This document shows positions 1 to 7,333 of a DNA stretch of 64,000 nucleotides, in pieces. The notes under the pieces were generated by a model. The model did no database searches and was not told the origin of the DNA. It was given only the letters and a program-made list of their open reading frames with translations. A program made the translations under genes and the position numbers. The first letter of the stretch is position 1. Each line of letters opens with the position of its first letter. The stretch covers positions 1 to 64,000 of the forward strand of contig JAGNIU010000001.1 in NCBI GenBank assembly GCA_018000995.1, in the 5' to 3' direction. Source of the stretch: Bacteroidia bacterium. Its GTDB lineage: Bacteria > Bacteroidota > Bacteroidia > B-17B0 > Aurantibacillaceae.

Positions 1-65
1 GCTTTATATGTAGCACGACGTGAATCTCTGCGTGAGCGCGATAGTTTTCGTTTAGGATTTGGCAT
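1..65 (-). CDS. rpmF: 50S ribosomal protein L32 (partial, 3' end beyond the left edge)
   Basis: Only the first 21 codons lie inside the window. They read MPNPKRKLSRSRRDSRRATY, the strongly basic N-terminus typical of bacterial L32 (bL32), a zinc-ribbon protein of the large ribosomal subunit. The zinc-binding cysteines would lie in the missing part. It follows the DUF177 gene on the same strand by 13 bp, the widely conserved yceD-rpmF arrangement, so the two are probably cotranscribed. Confidence 0.9.
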   Translation of the reverse strand, partial: MPNPKRKLSRSRRDSRRATYK

Positions 66-78
66 GGTTTCTTATTTT

Positions 79-600
79 TTAATTTTTATTAATCTTTAAT
101 TTATTCAATTTCTCCCACATGGGATTTGTTTCTTTTTCTTCATCAACTGAGCTTTCGTTTAACTTTTTTAATGTGTCTTCATCGCATTCAAAATCCTCGT
201 CAATTTCACAAGGCACCCGGCGATAAGGCAAAGCTAAAGTAATATATTCGAATAAATAGTGAGACACATCAGCTTGTCCTTCGCCTTCATTAATCACCAT
301 AATTTCATCCGTACTTTCTTCAGGGTTACCAAATCTTACCACAAGATTTTCTGAAGCTTCAATAGGGAAATCATAAGCGATAAGGCAGCGGTCGCAATCT
401 AAATTAACCGTTCCGTTAATATCAAACTGCAATTGCATTAAATTGTTTTGCTTTAATAACACTACAACTACTTGCAAATTGGCTTTTGTAATTTCACAAT
501 CATCAAACTGCTCAAAGAACGTCCCGTTTATGTCGAACTCAAATTCATGAGAACCAACAGGCAAACCGGCAAATTTTACTATGTATTGTTTTTTGCCCAC
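79..600 (-). CDS. DUF177 (YceD) family protein
   Basis: A 173-residue protein of the DUF177/YceD family, which lies next to rpmF in most bacteria and has been linked to 23S rRNA accumulation and ribosome assembly in E. coli and plants. A CDRC motif sits near residues 68-71, with further cysteines (CEI, ECDED) near residues 130-140, so a small zinc site is possible. The C-terminus is acidic and ends in a lysine-rich stretch. It is transcribed with rpmF from a probable promoter at 620-627. The family assignment is good; the exact molecular role is not known from the sequence. Confidence 0.88.
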   Translation of the reverse strand: MGKKQYIVKFAGLPVGSHEFEFDINGTFFEQFDDCEITKANLQVVVVLLKQNNLMQLQFDINGTVNLDCDRCLIAYDFPIEASENLVVRFGNPEESTDEIMVINEGEGQADVSHYLFEYITLALPYRRVPCEIDEDFECDEDTLKKLNESSVDEEKETNPMWEKLNKLKINKN

Positions 601-619
601 TTTGCTCTAAAAAGGGATG

Positions 620-627
620 CAAATTTA
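620..627 (-). promoter_or_regulatory. Probable -7 box for the DUF177-rpmF operon
   Basis: On the minus strand this reads TAAATTTG, a full match to the Bacteroidota -7 consensus TAnnTTTG, 20 bp upstream of the DUF177 start. No convincing -33 TTTG was identified. Confidence 0.5.
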
Positions 628-655
628 CTAAAAAAGGCGTATTCGGCAAATTAAT

Positions 656-1012
656 TTACAGACTTTCAAGCTCCTGCCTAAGTTTTTTAGTGAGACCCTT
701 AACTACTTCATCATAACTATGGTCGATCCATTCTTTCAACAGCTTTGAGGGTAGGGAATTATCGCAAACCACTGTATTCCAATGAGTTTTACTCATATGA
801 AACCCCGGTTTAACGCAGTTGTATTTCTCACGGAGCTGAATGGCTAAGTCGGGATTACACTTTACATTAAATTCCACAGGTTTTGAGTCGATTCCGGTCA
901 ACAAAAACATCTTTCCCATGACTTTAAACACTAAAGTTTCTTCGTCGAAAGGAAAACATTCTTCAACGGCCTTTTTACTAATGCAGTAATTTCTAAGTTG
1001 TTCTATGTTCAT
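656..1012 (-). CDS. MmcQ/YjbR family DNA-binding-like protein
   Basis: A 118-residue protein of the MmcQ/YjbR family, small double-wing proteins related to the CyaY-like fold. Recognisable signatures are the N-terminal IEQLRNYCISKKAVEECFPF, the central LAIQLREKY and the Met-Ser-Lys-x-His-Trp-Asn segment (about residues 73-79). Length is normal for the family. Function is poorly defined; some members bind DNA. It stands alone between the DUF177 operon and the divergently transcribed exbB. Confidence 0.85.
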   Translation of the reverse strand: MNIEQLRNYCISKKAVEECFPFDEETLVFKVMGKMFLLTGIDSKPVEFNVKCNPDLAIQLREKYNCVKPGFHMSKTHWNTVVCDNSLPSKLLKEWIDHSYDEVVKGLTKKLRQELESL

Positions 1013-1195
1013 ATTATGTTGTGAGAAAACTGAAATAAATTTAGTTTAAAATTACCACTTATAGTTAAACTGCAACCACTTATTAAACTACCGTAATTTG
1101 AGGGAGAAACACCACACTATTTGTGCTGTAAATTCGTTCTTGAATTGTTAATACAGTATTAATTTTAAAAACTTTTTGATTTAAAACCTTTTTAC

Positions 1196-1203
1196 TAAGT
1201 TTG
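1196..1203 (+). promoter_or_regulatory. Probable promoter -7 box for the exbB-exbD-exbD-tonB operon
   Basis: TAAGTTTG matches TAnnTTTG exactly. A TTG at 1176-1178 lies 17 bp upstream and could be the -33 element. exbB starts 44 bp downstream. The rest of 1013-1247 holds nothing else recognisable. Confidence 0.55.
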
Positions 1204-1247
1204 GCATTCATATTATATTTAAAAATAACTAATAACACATAAAATCT

Positions 1248-2051
1248 ATGAGCAAGAACAAAACATCAGGAGGATTTCCATTAGTGGTATCTGCATTAGC
1301 CATTGTAATTTGTATTGGAATTGGCTGGTTTATTTACAAAACAATTTTAGGTTCAGCTGCCAACTTCGAAGGTGGCGATGCTGAAAAAGGTCATCCACAC
1401 AACATTTTAGGAACCATGTATAAAGGTGGTTTTATCGTACCTATCCTAATCGGTTTCTTATTAACAGTAATCACTTTTGCTATCGAGCGTTTCATTACTA
1501 TTATGAAAGCAGCAGGTACAGGAAATACTGATAAGTTTGTTTCTAACATCAAGTCATTAATTTCTACTCACGATTTCGACGGAGCTGTTGCTGCTTGTAA
1601 TAAGCAAAAAGGTTCTTTAGCGAATGTTGTTCACGAAGGAATTGAAAAATACCGTTTCGTACAAAACGATTCTTCAATGGATAAAGAAGCAAAAGTTGCT
1701 GCCATTCAAAAAGCTTTAGAAGAAGCTACTTCATTAGAATTACCAATGTTATCTAAAAACATGGTGGTTATTTCAACAATGGCTTCGATTGGTACATTAG
1801 CCGGACTAATCGGAACGGTTGTGGGTATGATTCGTGCGTTCGCGGCTTTATCTGCTGCAGGTGCACCTGATACTTCTGCTTTAGCAACAGGTATCTCTGA
1901 AGCCTTAGTAAATACATTAGTAGGAATTTTAACTTCTGCTTTTGCAATTATTTTCTATAACTACTTCAGTAACCGTATCGATCAAATTACTTACGCAATG
2001 GATGAAGCCGGATTCTCAATAATCCAGGAATTCCAATCAAGCGGTAAATAA
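1248..2051 (+). CDS. exbB: MotA/TolQ/ExbB proton channel family protein
   Basis: A 267-residue inner-membrane protein. Hydrophobic segments lie at about residues 13-33, 59-82, 173-197 and 215-235. The conserved ExbB/TolQ core is the region around IGTLAGLIGTVVGMI (about 181-195) and the ALVNTLVGILTSAFAI helix. With ExbD it would form the proton channel that energises TonB. It opens an operon with two exbD genes and tonB. Compared with the classic three-helix ExbB it has an extra N-terminal helix, as is common in Bacteroidota. The functional call is firm; which receptors it serves is unknown. Confidence 0.93.
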   Translation: MSKNKTSGGFPLVVSALAIVICIGIGWFIYKTILGSAANFEGGDAEKGHPHNILGTMYKGGFIVPILIGFLLTVITFAIERFITIMKAAGTGNTDKFVSNIKSLISTHDFDGAVAACNKQKGSLANVVHEGIEKYRFVQNDSSMDKEAKVAAIQKALEEATSLELPMLSKNMVVISTMASIGTLAGLIGTVVGMIRAFAALSAAGAPDTSALATGISEALVNTLVGILTSAFAIIFYNYFSNRIDQITYAMDEAGFSIIQEFQSSGK

Positions 2052-2065
2052 CGGTAATACGGTTC

Positions 2066-2079
2066 TCCGCCTAGGCGGA
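2066..2079. repeat. Perfect 14-bp palindrome TCCGCCTAGGCGGA
   Basis: It lies in the exbB-exbD spacer, just after the exbB stop. A nearly identical palindrome with one extra base (TCCGCCTGAGGCGGA) forms the stem at 20865-20879, which suggests a dispersed palindromic repeat family in this genome. There is no T-tract, so it is not an obvious terminator. Confidence 0.6.
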
Positions 2080-2169
2080 AAGCTCACCATGACTCACGTT
2101 TTGGAAAGAGTTTGAAGAACTTTATGGAAAATTAAAAGATTATTCATCTAAATATTAAACAAAAAGAAA

Positions 2170-2853
2170 ATGTCAAAAAAACCATCAAAAGGAGGAGCCC
2201 CCGCACTGGACATGACGCCCATGGTGGATTTGGCTTTCCTACTGGTTACCTTCTTTATGTTGACAGCTTCGTTCCGTATGGCCGAACCTGTAGTAGTTGA
2301 TCCTCCTTCTTCAATTGGGATGGTTGATTTACCTGACAATCATATTTTGGTAACAGTAGATGATAACGGACGTGCTTTTTTTGGAATCAGTAATTCAACT
2401 GCTAAAATGAACGCTCTAAGAGAAATGGCTAAACGATATAAAGTTCAGTTTACCGAAGAGCAAATTGTGAAATTTAGCGGGTTGCCAAGTTTTGGTGTAG
2501 ATATTAAAGATCTTCCAAAATATATTGACCTGAAAGAAGACGATCGCAAAAAGTTTCAGCCACAAAAAGGTGTACCATTAGATACTATTACTCCAAACAA
2601 TCAATTAAAAGATTGGATTAATATTGGCGGTACAGAAGCAGTAAGAGTTTATCAAGCCGCTAAAGAAAAAGCAGCTGAATCTAATACTGAATTTAAAGCT
2701 GAGAAACCACGTTACGCTATTAAATGCGCAGCGAAAACTAAATACATTTATGTTAAAGATGTAATCAGAACGTTTACTGATTTAAAAATTTATCAGTTTA
2801 ATTTGATTACATCATTAGAGGGCGGCGGTACAATTATACAGCCAACCAAATAA
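2170..2853 (+). CDS. exbD: ExbD/TolR biopolymer transport protein (first copy)
   Basis: A 227-residue single-pass membrane protein. The N-terminus carries the hallmark DMTPMVDLAFLLVTFFML helix (about residues 14-31), with Asp20 as the expected proton-carrying residue. A long periplasmic domain follows, larger than in E. coli ExbD (about 141 residues), with an inserted region between residues 70 and 170. It is the first of two tandem, non-identical exbD genes, a usual Bacteroidota arrangement, and presumably pairs with the second in the ExbB pore. Confidence 0.93.
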   Translation: MSKKPSKGGAPALDMTPMVDLAFLLVTFFMLTASFRMAEPVVVDPPSSIGMVDLPDNHILVTVDDNGRAFFGISNSTAKMNALREMAKRYKVQFTEEQIVKFSGLPSFGVDIKDLPKYIDLKEDDRKKFQPQKGVPLDTITPNNQLKDWINIGGTEAVRVYQAAKEKAAESNTEFKAEKPRYAIKCAAKTKYIYVKDVIRTFTDLKIYQFNLITSLEGGGTIIQPTK

Positions 2854-2907
2854 TAAATATTAATTGATGAAGCGGATTTAAAATCGCTTCGCATAAAAAA
2901 TTAAACA

Positions 2908-3543
2908 ATGGCAGAAATAGCAGATAGCGGTGGTGGCGGTCATAAGGGCGGTAAAAAACGCGCGAAGAAACAATCCACACGCATAGATATGACACCAATG
3001 GTTGACTTAGCGTTCCTGTTACTTACGTTTTTCGTATTAACGGCAACTTTCAGTAAACCAAAATCAATGGAACTTACTTTTCCTGCGCCCCCTGAAAAAG
3101 AAGAGGATATGCCTCCAATTAAAAAGGGTATTACTTTTTTATTATCTAAAGACGACCGCATTTTTTATTACGAAGGTCAGTTTAGACCGGTAGCAGATGA
3201 TAAAGGTCCTGCAACTGAATTAAAAGAGTTAAGTTTTGATCAAAGCAGCTTACACAAATATTTGTTAGAGAAAAACAAAGAGATGGATGATAAGATTAAA
3301 GCATTGCAAGCAAAACACGAAAGTAAACAGTTAGCTGATACTACTTACAAACGTTTGGTAAGAGAAACAAAAGCAGATAAAGATTCTTACACTTACTTAA
3401 TTAAAACCGACGACCAAGCTACTTACAAAAACGTAATTGATGTTATTGATGAGTTGAACTTTTTTGTAGTTGGTAAATATGTAATGGTAGATATTTTAAA
3501 ACCTGAATTTGATTTAGTGAAAGCAAAAACCGGTACAAACTAA
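2908..3543 (+). CDS. exbD: ExbD/TolR biopolymer transport protein (second copy)
   Basis: A 211-residue paralogue of the preceding exbD. After a Gly/Lys-rich cytoplasmic N-terminus (residues 7-25) comes the DMTPMVDLAFLLLTFFVL helix, with Asp33 as the proton-pathway residue. The periplasmic part ends in a domain including TYKNVIDVIDELNFF, resembling the ExbD C-terminal fold. It lies between the first exbD and tonB, with short spacers. The extended periplasmic region again exceeds the classic size. Confidence 0.93.
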   Translation: MAEIADSGGGGHKGGKKRAKKQSTRIDMTPMVDLAFLLLTFFVLTATFSKPKSMELTFPAPPEKEEDMPPIKKGITFLLSKDDRIFYYEGQFRPVADDKGPATELKELSFDQSSLHKYLLEKNKEMDDKIKALQAKHESKQLADTTYKRLVRETKADKDSYTYLIKTDDQATYKNVIDVIDELNFFVVGKYVMVDILKPEFDLVKAKTGTN

Positions 3544-3547
3544 TAAT

Positions 3548-3554
3548 AGGAGGT
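3548..3554 (+). promoter_or_regulatory. Strong Shine-Dalgarno sequence before tonB
   Basis: AGGAGGT lies 4 bases before the ATG at 3559. Most genes in this window, as in Bacteroidota generally, have no such motif. It supports the chosen tonB start and makes this gene stand out for translation initiation. Confidence 0.6.
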
Positions 3555-3558
3555 AATT

Positions 3559-4413
3559 ATGTTATTTATTTTAATAGGAATTTTCGCAGCCATATCGGTA
3601 GTCATGCTAATGCTTGACTTGAAAACCGGATGGAATGGCGAAACCTACGCCACTAGAAATACGGTAGTATTTGGTGGACGAAACACAGGTTACGGCGCTT
3701 ATGAATTAAGAACCAATTACAATAAGCGCGTAATGCTAATTATTGGCGGGATGATTATTTTTTCAGTTGCTTTATTTGGCTTGAAAAAATTTATGGACCG
3801 CCCAAAAACTGAAGAGGTTACTGAAACACTTAAAGTGGAACAGATTGATTTAACACCTCCTCCTCCGGTTGAAGAACAACCACCACCGCCACCGCCACCA
3901 CCACCGCCGCCAATGGTTGAGATGGTGAAATTTACACCGCCTGTAATTAAAGATGATGCTGTTGAAGAAGAGCCTCAAAAATTACAAGAAGATGTAAAAG
4001 ACGCTAACGTGAGTACAAAAGATCAAGAAGGTGAAAAAGATCTTCCTGTTGTACCAACTGAAGATACTGGTCCGGGTGAAGCTGCAGCTCCTGAAATTTT
4101 TACAGTGGTTGAAGAGATGCCAGAGTTTCCGGGTGGAGCAATGGAAATGATGAAATACATTCAGAAAAACATTCAATACCCTGCAATGGCTCGCGAAGCC
4201 GGAATAAGTGGTAAATGCTTTTTAAAGTTTGTTGTTAGCGGCGATGGTGCAATTAGTGATGTGCAAATTCTAAAAGGTGTAGCTGGTTGTCCTGATTGCG
4301 ATAAAGAAGCAATGCGAGTAGTTAAATCAATGCCAAAGTGGAAAGCCGGAAAACAAAACGGTCGTTCAGTATCGGTGTTCTTTAACTTACCAATTAACTT
4401 TACTATTAAATAA
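3559..4413 (+). CDS. tonB: Energy transducer TonB
   Basis: A 284-residue TonB-family protein. It has an unusual hydrophobic N-terminal segment (residues 1-19), a linker containing the GAYELR motif common in Bacteroidota TonB, a second hydrophobic segment (about 58-77) and a proline-rich periplasmic spacer with a run of prolines near residues 96-119. The TonB C-terminal domain (about 185-284) contains YPAMAREAGISG and ends with the VFFNLPINF strand. It would couple ExbB/ExbD to outer-membrane receptors. The proline run is encoded by a CCN triplet microsatellite at about 3855-3912. The start is supported by an AGGAGGT motif. If translation begins here, the protein has two membrane spans. Confidence 0.92.
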   Translation: MLFILIGIFAAISVVMLMLDLKTGWNGETYATRNTVVFGGRNTGYGAYELRTNYNKRVMLIIGGMIIFSVALFGLKKFMDRPKTEEVTETLKVEQIDLTPPPPVEEQPPPPPPPPPPPMVEMVKFTPPVIKDDAVEEEPQKLQEDVKDANVSTKDQEGEKDLPVVPTEDTGPGEAAAPEIFTVVEEMPEFPGGAMEMMKYIQKNIQYPAMAREAGISGKCFLKFVVSGDGAISDVQILKGVAGCPDCDKEAMRVVKSMPKWKAGKQNGRSVSVFFNLPINFTIK

Positions 4414-4418
4414 TCTTG

Positions 4419-4441
4419 CTGACTTCGGCTACGCTCAGTCA
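4419..4441. repeat. Dispersed repeat unit CTGACTTCGGCTACGCTCAGTCA
   Basis: It lies 6 bp after the tonB stop. TGACT and AGTCA form short inverted ends. It resembles the two repeats at 4499-4514 and 4542-4557 (core CGACTACGCTCGA or its complement), a short intergenic repeat type I recall from many Bacteroidota genomes. Confidence 0.55.
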
Positions 4442-4454
4442 CCAAATAAAATTA

Positions 4455-4485
4455 AAAAGCCCTTCGGAAACGAGGGGCTTTTTTT
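4455..4485 (+). terminator. Rho-independent terminator of the exbB-tonB operon
   Basis: The stem AAGCCCTTCG/CGAGGGGCTT with a GAAA-type loop is followed by a run of T, a classical intrinsic terminator about 40 bp after the tonB stop. Confidence 0.85.
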
Positions 4486-4498
4486 ATGCAATGTCCTA

Positions 4499-4557
4499 TC
4501 GAGCGTAGTCGAGACATTTTACTGCAGCAATCATTACTAGTTCTCGACTACGCTCGA
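4499..4557. repeat. Inverted pair of a 16-bp dispersed repeat
   Basis: TCGAGCGTAGTCGAGA at 4499-4514 and its exact reverse complement at 4542-4557 flank a 27-bp loop. Each arm is itself partly palindromic. The core also occurs, diverged, at 4419-4441. Confidence 0.7.
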
Positions 4558-4572
4558 ACTGACAAAGCAATA

Positions 4573-4605
4573 AAAAAGCCGCTCCATAATATGAAGCGGC
4601 TTCTT
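4573..4605. terminator. Hairpin, probable terminator usable on both strands
   Basis: AAGCCGCTCC...GAAGCGGCTT with flanking A- and T-rich ends. It lies between two convergent transcription units (tonB and the T9SS cargo gene) and could stop both. Confidence 0.7.
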
Positions 4606-4621
4606 CTGAACCTTGTTTACT

Positions 4622-4663
4622 CCTCTCCTCATAGGAGAGGACGATTTGGTATTCACCAAATCG
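4622..4663. repeat. Two adjacent perfect hairpins downstream of the T9SS cargo gene
   Basis: CCTCTCCT-CAT-AGGAGAGG (4622-4640) is followed at once by CGATTTGGT-ATTC-ACCAAATCG (4642-4663). They lie 7 bp past the stop codon of the minus-strand gene, without a T-tract. They may act as an mRNA 3' stabiliser or be a mobile palindromic repeat. Confidence 0.6.
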
Positions 4664-4670
4664 GGTGAGG

Positions 4671-5906
4671 TTAGTTAACCACTAATTTTCCCTTACTTAC
4701 AACAGTTTTGTTATTGTAAACACTGTAGGTGTAAATTCCTTTAGAGAAATCACTTAAGCTTAATTCCGCCTTACCATTTTTCATTTCAGTAATAGAAACA
4801 TCACGACCTAAAACATCAGTAATTTTTACTTCACAATTTTTTTCAAACAGTAAATCATTTGCTTCAATAGTCGTAAAATCATTTGCAGGATTTGGATATA
4901 CTTTACTTTCGATAGCTAGCGGATTAATTTCGCTTATGCCTGAAAAAATTTGATTTAATGGGCGACGAACAATTGTTCCATTACTTGTAGAAGCAAATAT
5001 ATAATTAGACGTTGCTGTTATTTTTCTCAAATAATTTTCGCTATTACTATAATTTAATCCAACATTATTTTTCTGAAAGGTTGCTCCCCCATCCTGACTA
5101 TAAACAAAACCTGAATCACAAGCCACTAAAATGTTATTGTTCGACATAACATAAATATCGCTTATAGATATTGTTGCTCCATTACTGATGCTATAAGCTG
5201 TTGTCCATGTAGCACCATTATTAGTTGACTTAAATAATCGACCACCATAAGTTCCCATAAATAATGTAGTACTTGTTGCGCCTTGACATAAAACATATTT
5301 ATCCCACCAATTTGTTGACGTTAATGTGCCATTTGCAGCAGCCCAAGTAGAGCCTCCGTTAGTAGATTTTATACTTAATGTTGAAGTAGTACCAATCCAC
5401 AATTCACCATTCATGTTTTCTACACAAAGACCCAAAGTAGCCGTGCCAATAGGAACATTAGCTTTAAAATTCCAGGTTGAACCACTTAATTGATAAACTT
5501 TAATTCCATTACCGCTTATTGGATTAGTAATTGCAAAAACAGAATTAGTACTTATAACCGCTATGCCTTTTATAACTTCAGTTCCGCTTATTGCGCTTGT
5601 TGTCATGGCTGTCCAATTATTACCAGTTGTAGATTGATAAATACTTGTGTTACGGTAGGCATAAAGTGTTGTTCCGTTAAGTGCACCAAAAGATAAACCT
5701 GAAGCCGGTACTCCGGTATTTGATGATATCCAATTAGCACCATCATCTGTTGAAGCATTTAGTGCGTTAGTGCCGTCATCACTAGCTAACACCTTACCAA
5801 AGGCGGTAAAACAATCTTCACCTGTACTAAAAATCGAAGTGGTTGACCACTGCGAAAAAGAAGTTAATGAAGTAATCGTAAAAATTGAAAGTAAAAGTTT
5901 TTTCAT
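4671..5906 (-). CDS. Secreted protein with T9SS type A sorting domain
   Basis: A 411-residue secreted protein. It starts with a Sec signal peptide (residues 1-18, ending near TSFSQ). The central part (about 20-330) has repeated strands with BNR/sortilin-like Asp-box motifs such as STDDGANW, STNGGSTW, STNNGATW and SQDGGATF, which suggest a beta-propeller. The C-terminus (about 335-411) is a Por/T9SS type A sorting domain with the YPNPANDFTTI motif, a GxY strand and a final KLVVN, which directs export by T9SS and surface attachment or release. The ligand cannot be told. It lies opposite its neighbours and is bounded by repeats, so it may be a late insertion into the exb/tonB cluster. Confidence 0.85.
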   Translation of the reverse strand: MKKLLLSIFTITSLTSFSQWSTTSIFSTGEDCFTAFGKVLASDDGTNALNASTDDGANWISSNTGVPASGLSFGALNGTTLYAYRNTSIYQSTTGNNWTAMTTSAISGTEVIKGIAVISTNSVFAITNPISGNGIKVYQLSGSTWNFKANVPIGTATLGLCVENMNGELWIGTTSTLSIKSTNGGSTWAAANGTLTSTNWWDKYVLCQGATSTTLFMGTYGGRLFKSTNNGATWTTAYSISNGATISISDIYVMSNNNILVACDSGFVYSQDGGATFQKNNVGLNYSNSENYLRKITATSNYIFASTSNGTIVRRPLNQIFSGISEINPLAIESKVYPNPANDFTTIEANDLLFEKNCEVKITDVLGRDVSITEMKNGKAELSLSDFSKGIYTYSVYNNKTVVSKGKLVVN

Positions 5907-5925
5907 ATAATATATTTTAGTTAAA

Positions 5926-5933
5926 CAAAATTA
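5926..5933 (-). promoter_or_regulatory. Probable -7 box for the T9SS cargo gene
   Basis: On the minus strand it reads TAATTTTG, a full match to TAnnTTTG, 20 bp upstream of the start codon. Confidence 0.5.
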
Positions 5934-5997
5934 AGGGAATAATTCAGTTATCCAAGTCATTAATCACTAAATTAGAGCTCTAAAACAGAGAGAATAA

Positions 5998-6210
5998 ATG
6001 AGAAACGGAATTAACATGGTAACGCTTTGGTTTAGCGTATTAATGGTGCTGATAGTTATTGCCGGCGCCTTTGCTTTTACATTTACCGATTTCATGATTG
6101 ACACTGTATTCGGTACTAAACGAATTGTTTTAACAGTTGTATTTTTAGGTTACGCCGTTTTTAGAGGCATACGTATTTATCAAGTATTTAAATCTAATCA
6201 GAATGATTGA
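5998..6210 (+). CDS. Small two-helix membrane protein, unknown function
   Basis: A 70-residue protein with two predicted membrane helices (about residues 7-27 and 40-58) joined by a loop containing FGTKR, and a polar tail. I do not recognise a named family. It overlaps the following PstS-like gene by 8 bp, which suggests translational coupling and a shared role in the envelope. Confidence 0.65.
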   Translation: MRNGINMVTLWFSVLMVLIVIAGAFAFTFTDFMIDTVFGTKRIVLTVVFLGYAVFRGIRIYQVFKSNQND

Positions 6211-7165
6211 AAAAATTCAAAATTCAAAATTCAAAATTCAAAGATTGTTTTTTGCGATTACTGTTGCTGTTAGTCTTTGTTCTTGTGATAACTACTATAA
6301 AAACGATTACGTAGATAATTCTCCTACTTCCGGTAAATTAAAAGTGTATTATAGTGAAGGCTTACAATTGCACATCAAAAACCAAGCGCTTAGTTTTTCA
6401 TCGCAATATCATAACGCTGAAATTGAATGTATTCCTTCCTGCGAATCAGAAATCATAAACGCGTTTTTAAATGATAGTTGTAAAGCCATTATCATTAGCA
6501 GATTATTAGGAGAGAAAGAAGTAAAAGCTTTCGCTCAAAAAAAATTAACACCTATGTATTCGCCATTGGCAAAATCAGGTGTGGCTTTGGTGACTTCCGC
6601 AAATACAAATATTAGTAAACTTACTGTAGAACAAATAAAACAATTATTAAGTGATCAGTTAACTCTTAAAGATTCTTTAGGAAATTCCATTTCACCACTC
6701 GCTGTTTTAGACAGTAAATGTTCTTCCGTTTCATATTATTTAATAGATAGTCTTACTCCTACGAAAAAATTTGGTGCAAAATGTTTTGTAGTGAATAATG
6801 CGTTAGACTTACTCCAAAAAATTACTGAACAACCCAATCACATTGGCTTTATTGATTTTGCTATGTTGAGCGATGGGGATGATTCGCTGACGAAAGTTTA
6901 CAAAGACAAACTAAAATTTATTGCAGTAGGAAAAACGGATTCCATTTATTTCGCCCCAAATCAAAGTTCATTTAAAACCGGAGAATATCCTTTTACACGC
7001 ACCATTTATTTATTGCGACGAACAGATGATTTTAGTTTAGCCAAAGGTTTCGAATCTTATTTAGCTGGACCAAAAGGACAAATGACTTTTCTTAAACAGG
7101 GCTTGTTACCGGTGCGTCAATCTGAGCGGAAAATCGAGGTAAATATGAAGCCTCCCGGACAATAA
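6203..7165 (+). CDS. PstS-like substrate-binding lipoprotein
   Basis: A 320-residue protein of the phosphate-type periplasmic-binding superfamily. The signal peptide ends in a lipobox (SLCSC, Cys28), so it is probably a lipoprotein. Features seen are SGVALVTSANTN and QIKQLLSD (the part where PstS proteins contact ligand), the mid-domain IGFIDFA, and a PFTRTIYLLRR segment typical of PstS-family C-lobes. No pst permease genes are nearby. In Bacteroidota such proteins are often found beside exbB/exbD/tonB and a TPR gene, so phosphate import is not assured. The first codons contain four tandem ATTCAAA heptamers. An alternative start is TTG at 6246, just after the repeat. Confidence 0.8.
   Translation: MIEKIQNSKFKIQRLFFAITVAVSLCSCDNYYKNDYVDNSPTSGKLKVYYSEGLQLHIKNQALSFSSQYHNAEIECIPSCESEIINAFLNDSCKAIIISRLLGEKEVKAFAQKKLTPMYSPLAKSGVALVTSANTNISKLTVEQIKQLLSDQLTLKDSLGNSISPLAVLDSKCSSVSYYLIDSLTPTKKFGAKCFVVNNALDLLQKITEQPNHIGFIDFAMLSDGDDSLTKVYKDKLKFIAVGKTDSIYFAPNQSSFKTGEYPFTRTIYLLRRTDDFSLAKGFESYLAGPKGQMTFLKQGLLPVRQSERKIEVNMKPPGQ
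6215..6242 (+). repeat. Heptanucleotide tandem repeat (ATTCAAA)x4 in the coding start
   Basis: Four exact copies lie within codons 5-14 of the PstS-like lipoprotein. The unit length is not a multiple of three, so gain or loss of one copy would shift the frame. Confidence 0.9.
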
Positions 7166-7287
7166 AAGGACTTAAAAATCGTTTAATTATAAGTATTTAA
7201 TCCTCATTTGGTTAGCTATCTATTTTTAAGCTTACTAAAGCCCAAAAAATGCTAAAAAACTCGCTTTTTTATTAATTGGCACTTAAC

Positions 7288-7316
7288 TTGCTTTATTAAT
7301 AATTGTATTAATTTTG
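7288..7316 (+). promoter_or_regulatory. Probable promoter for the 569-residue TPR gene
   Basis: TTG at 7288-7290 and TAATTTTG at 7309-7316 are 18 bp apart, a good fit to the Bacteroidota -33/-7 pattern, 18 bp upstream of the start codon. Confidence 0.6.
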
Positions 7317-7333
7317 AAGCTCTATAAAAGAAT

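Noticed and set aside
4419-4663. Complete insertion sequence around the T9SS gene
   Set aside because: Repeats and hairpins are present but there is no transposase or matching terminal inverted repeats at both sides of the cargo gene.
6203-7165. Complete phosphate ABC transporter operon
   Set aside because: Only a binding-protein-like lipoprotein is present. No pstC, pstA, pstB or phoU gene lies in the window.
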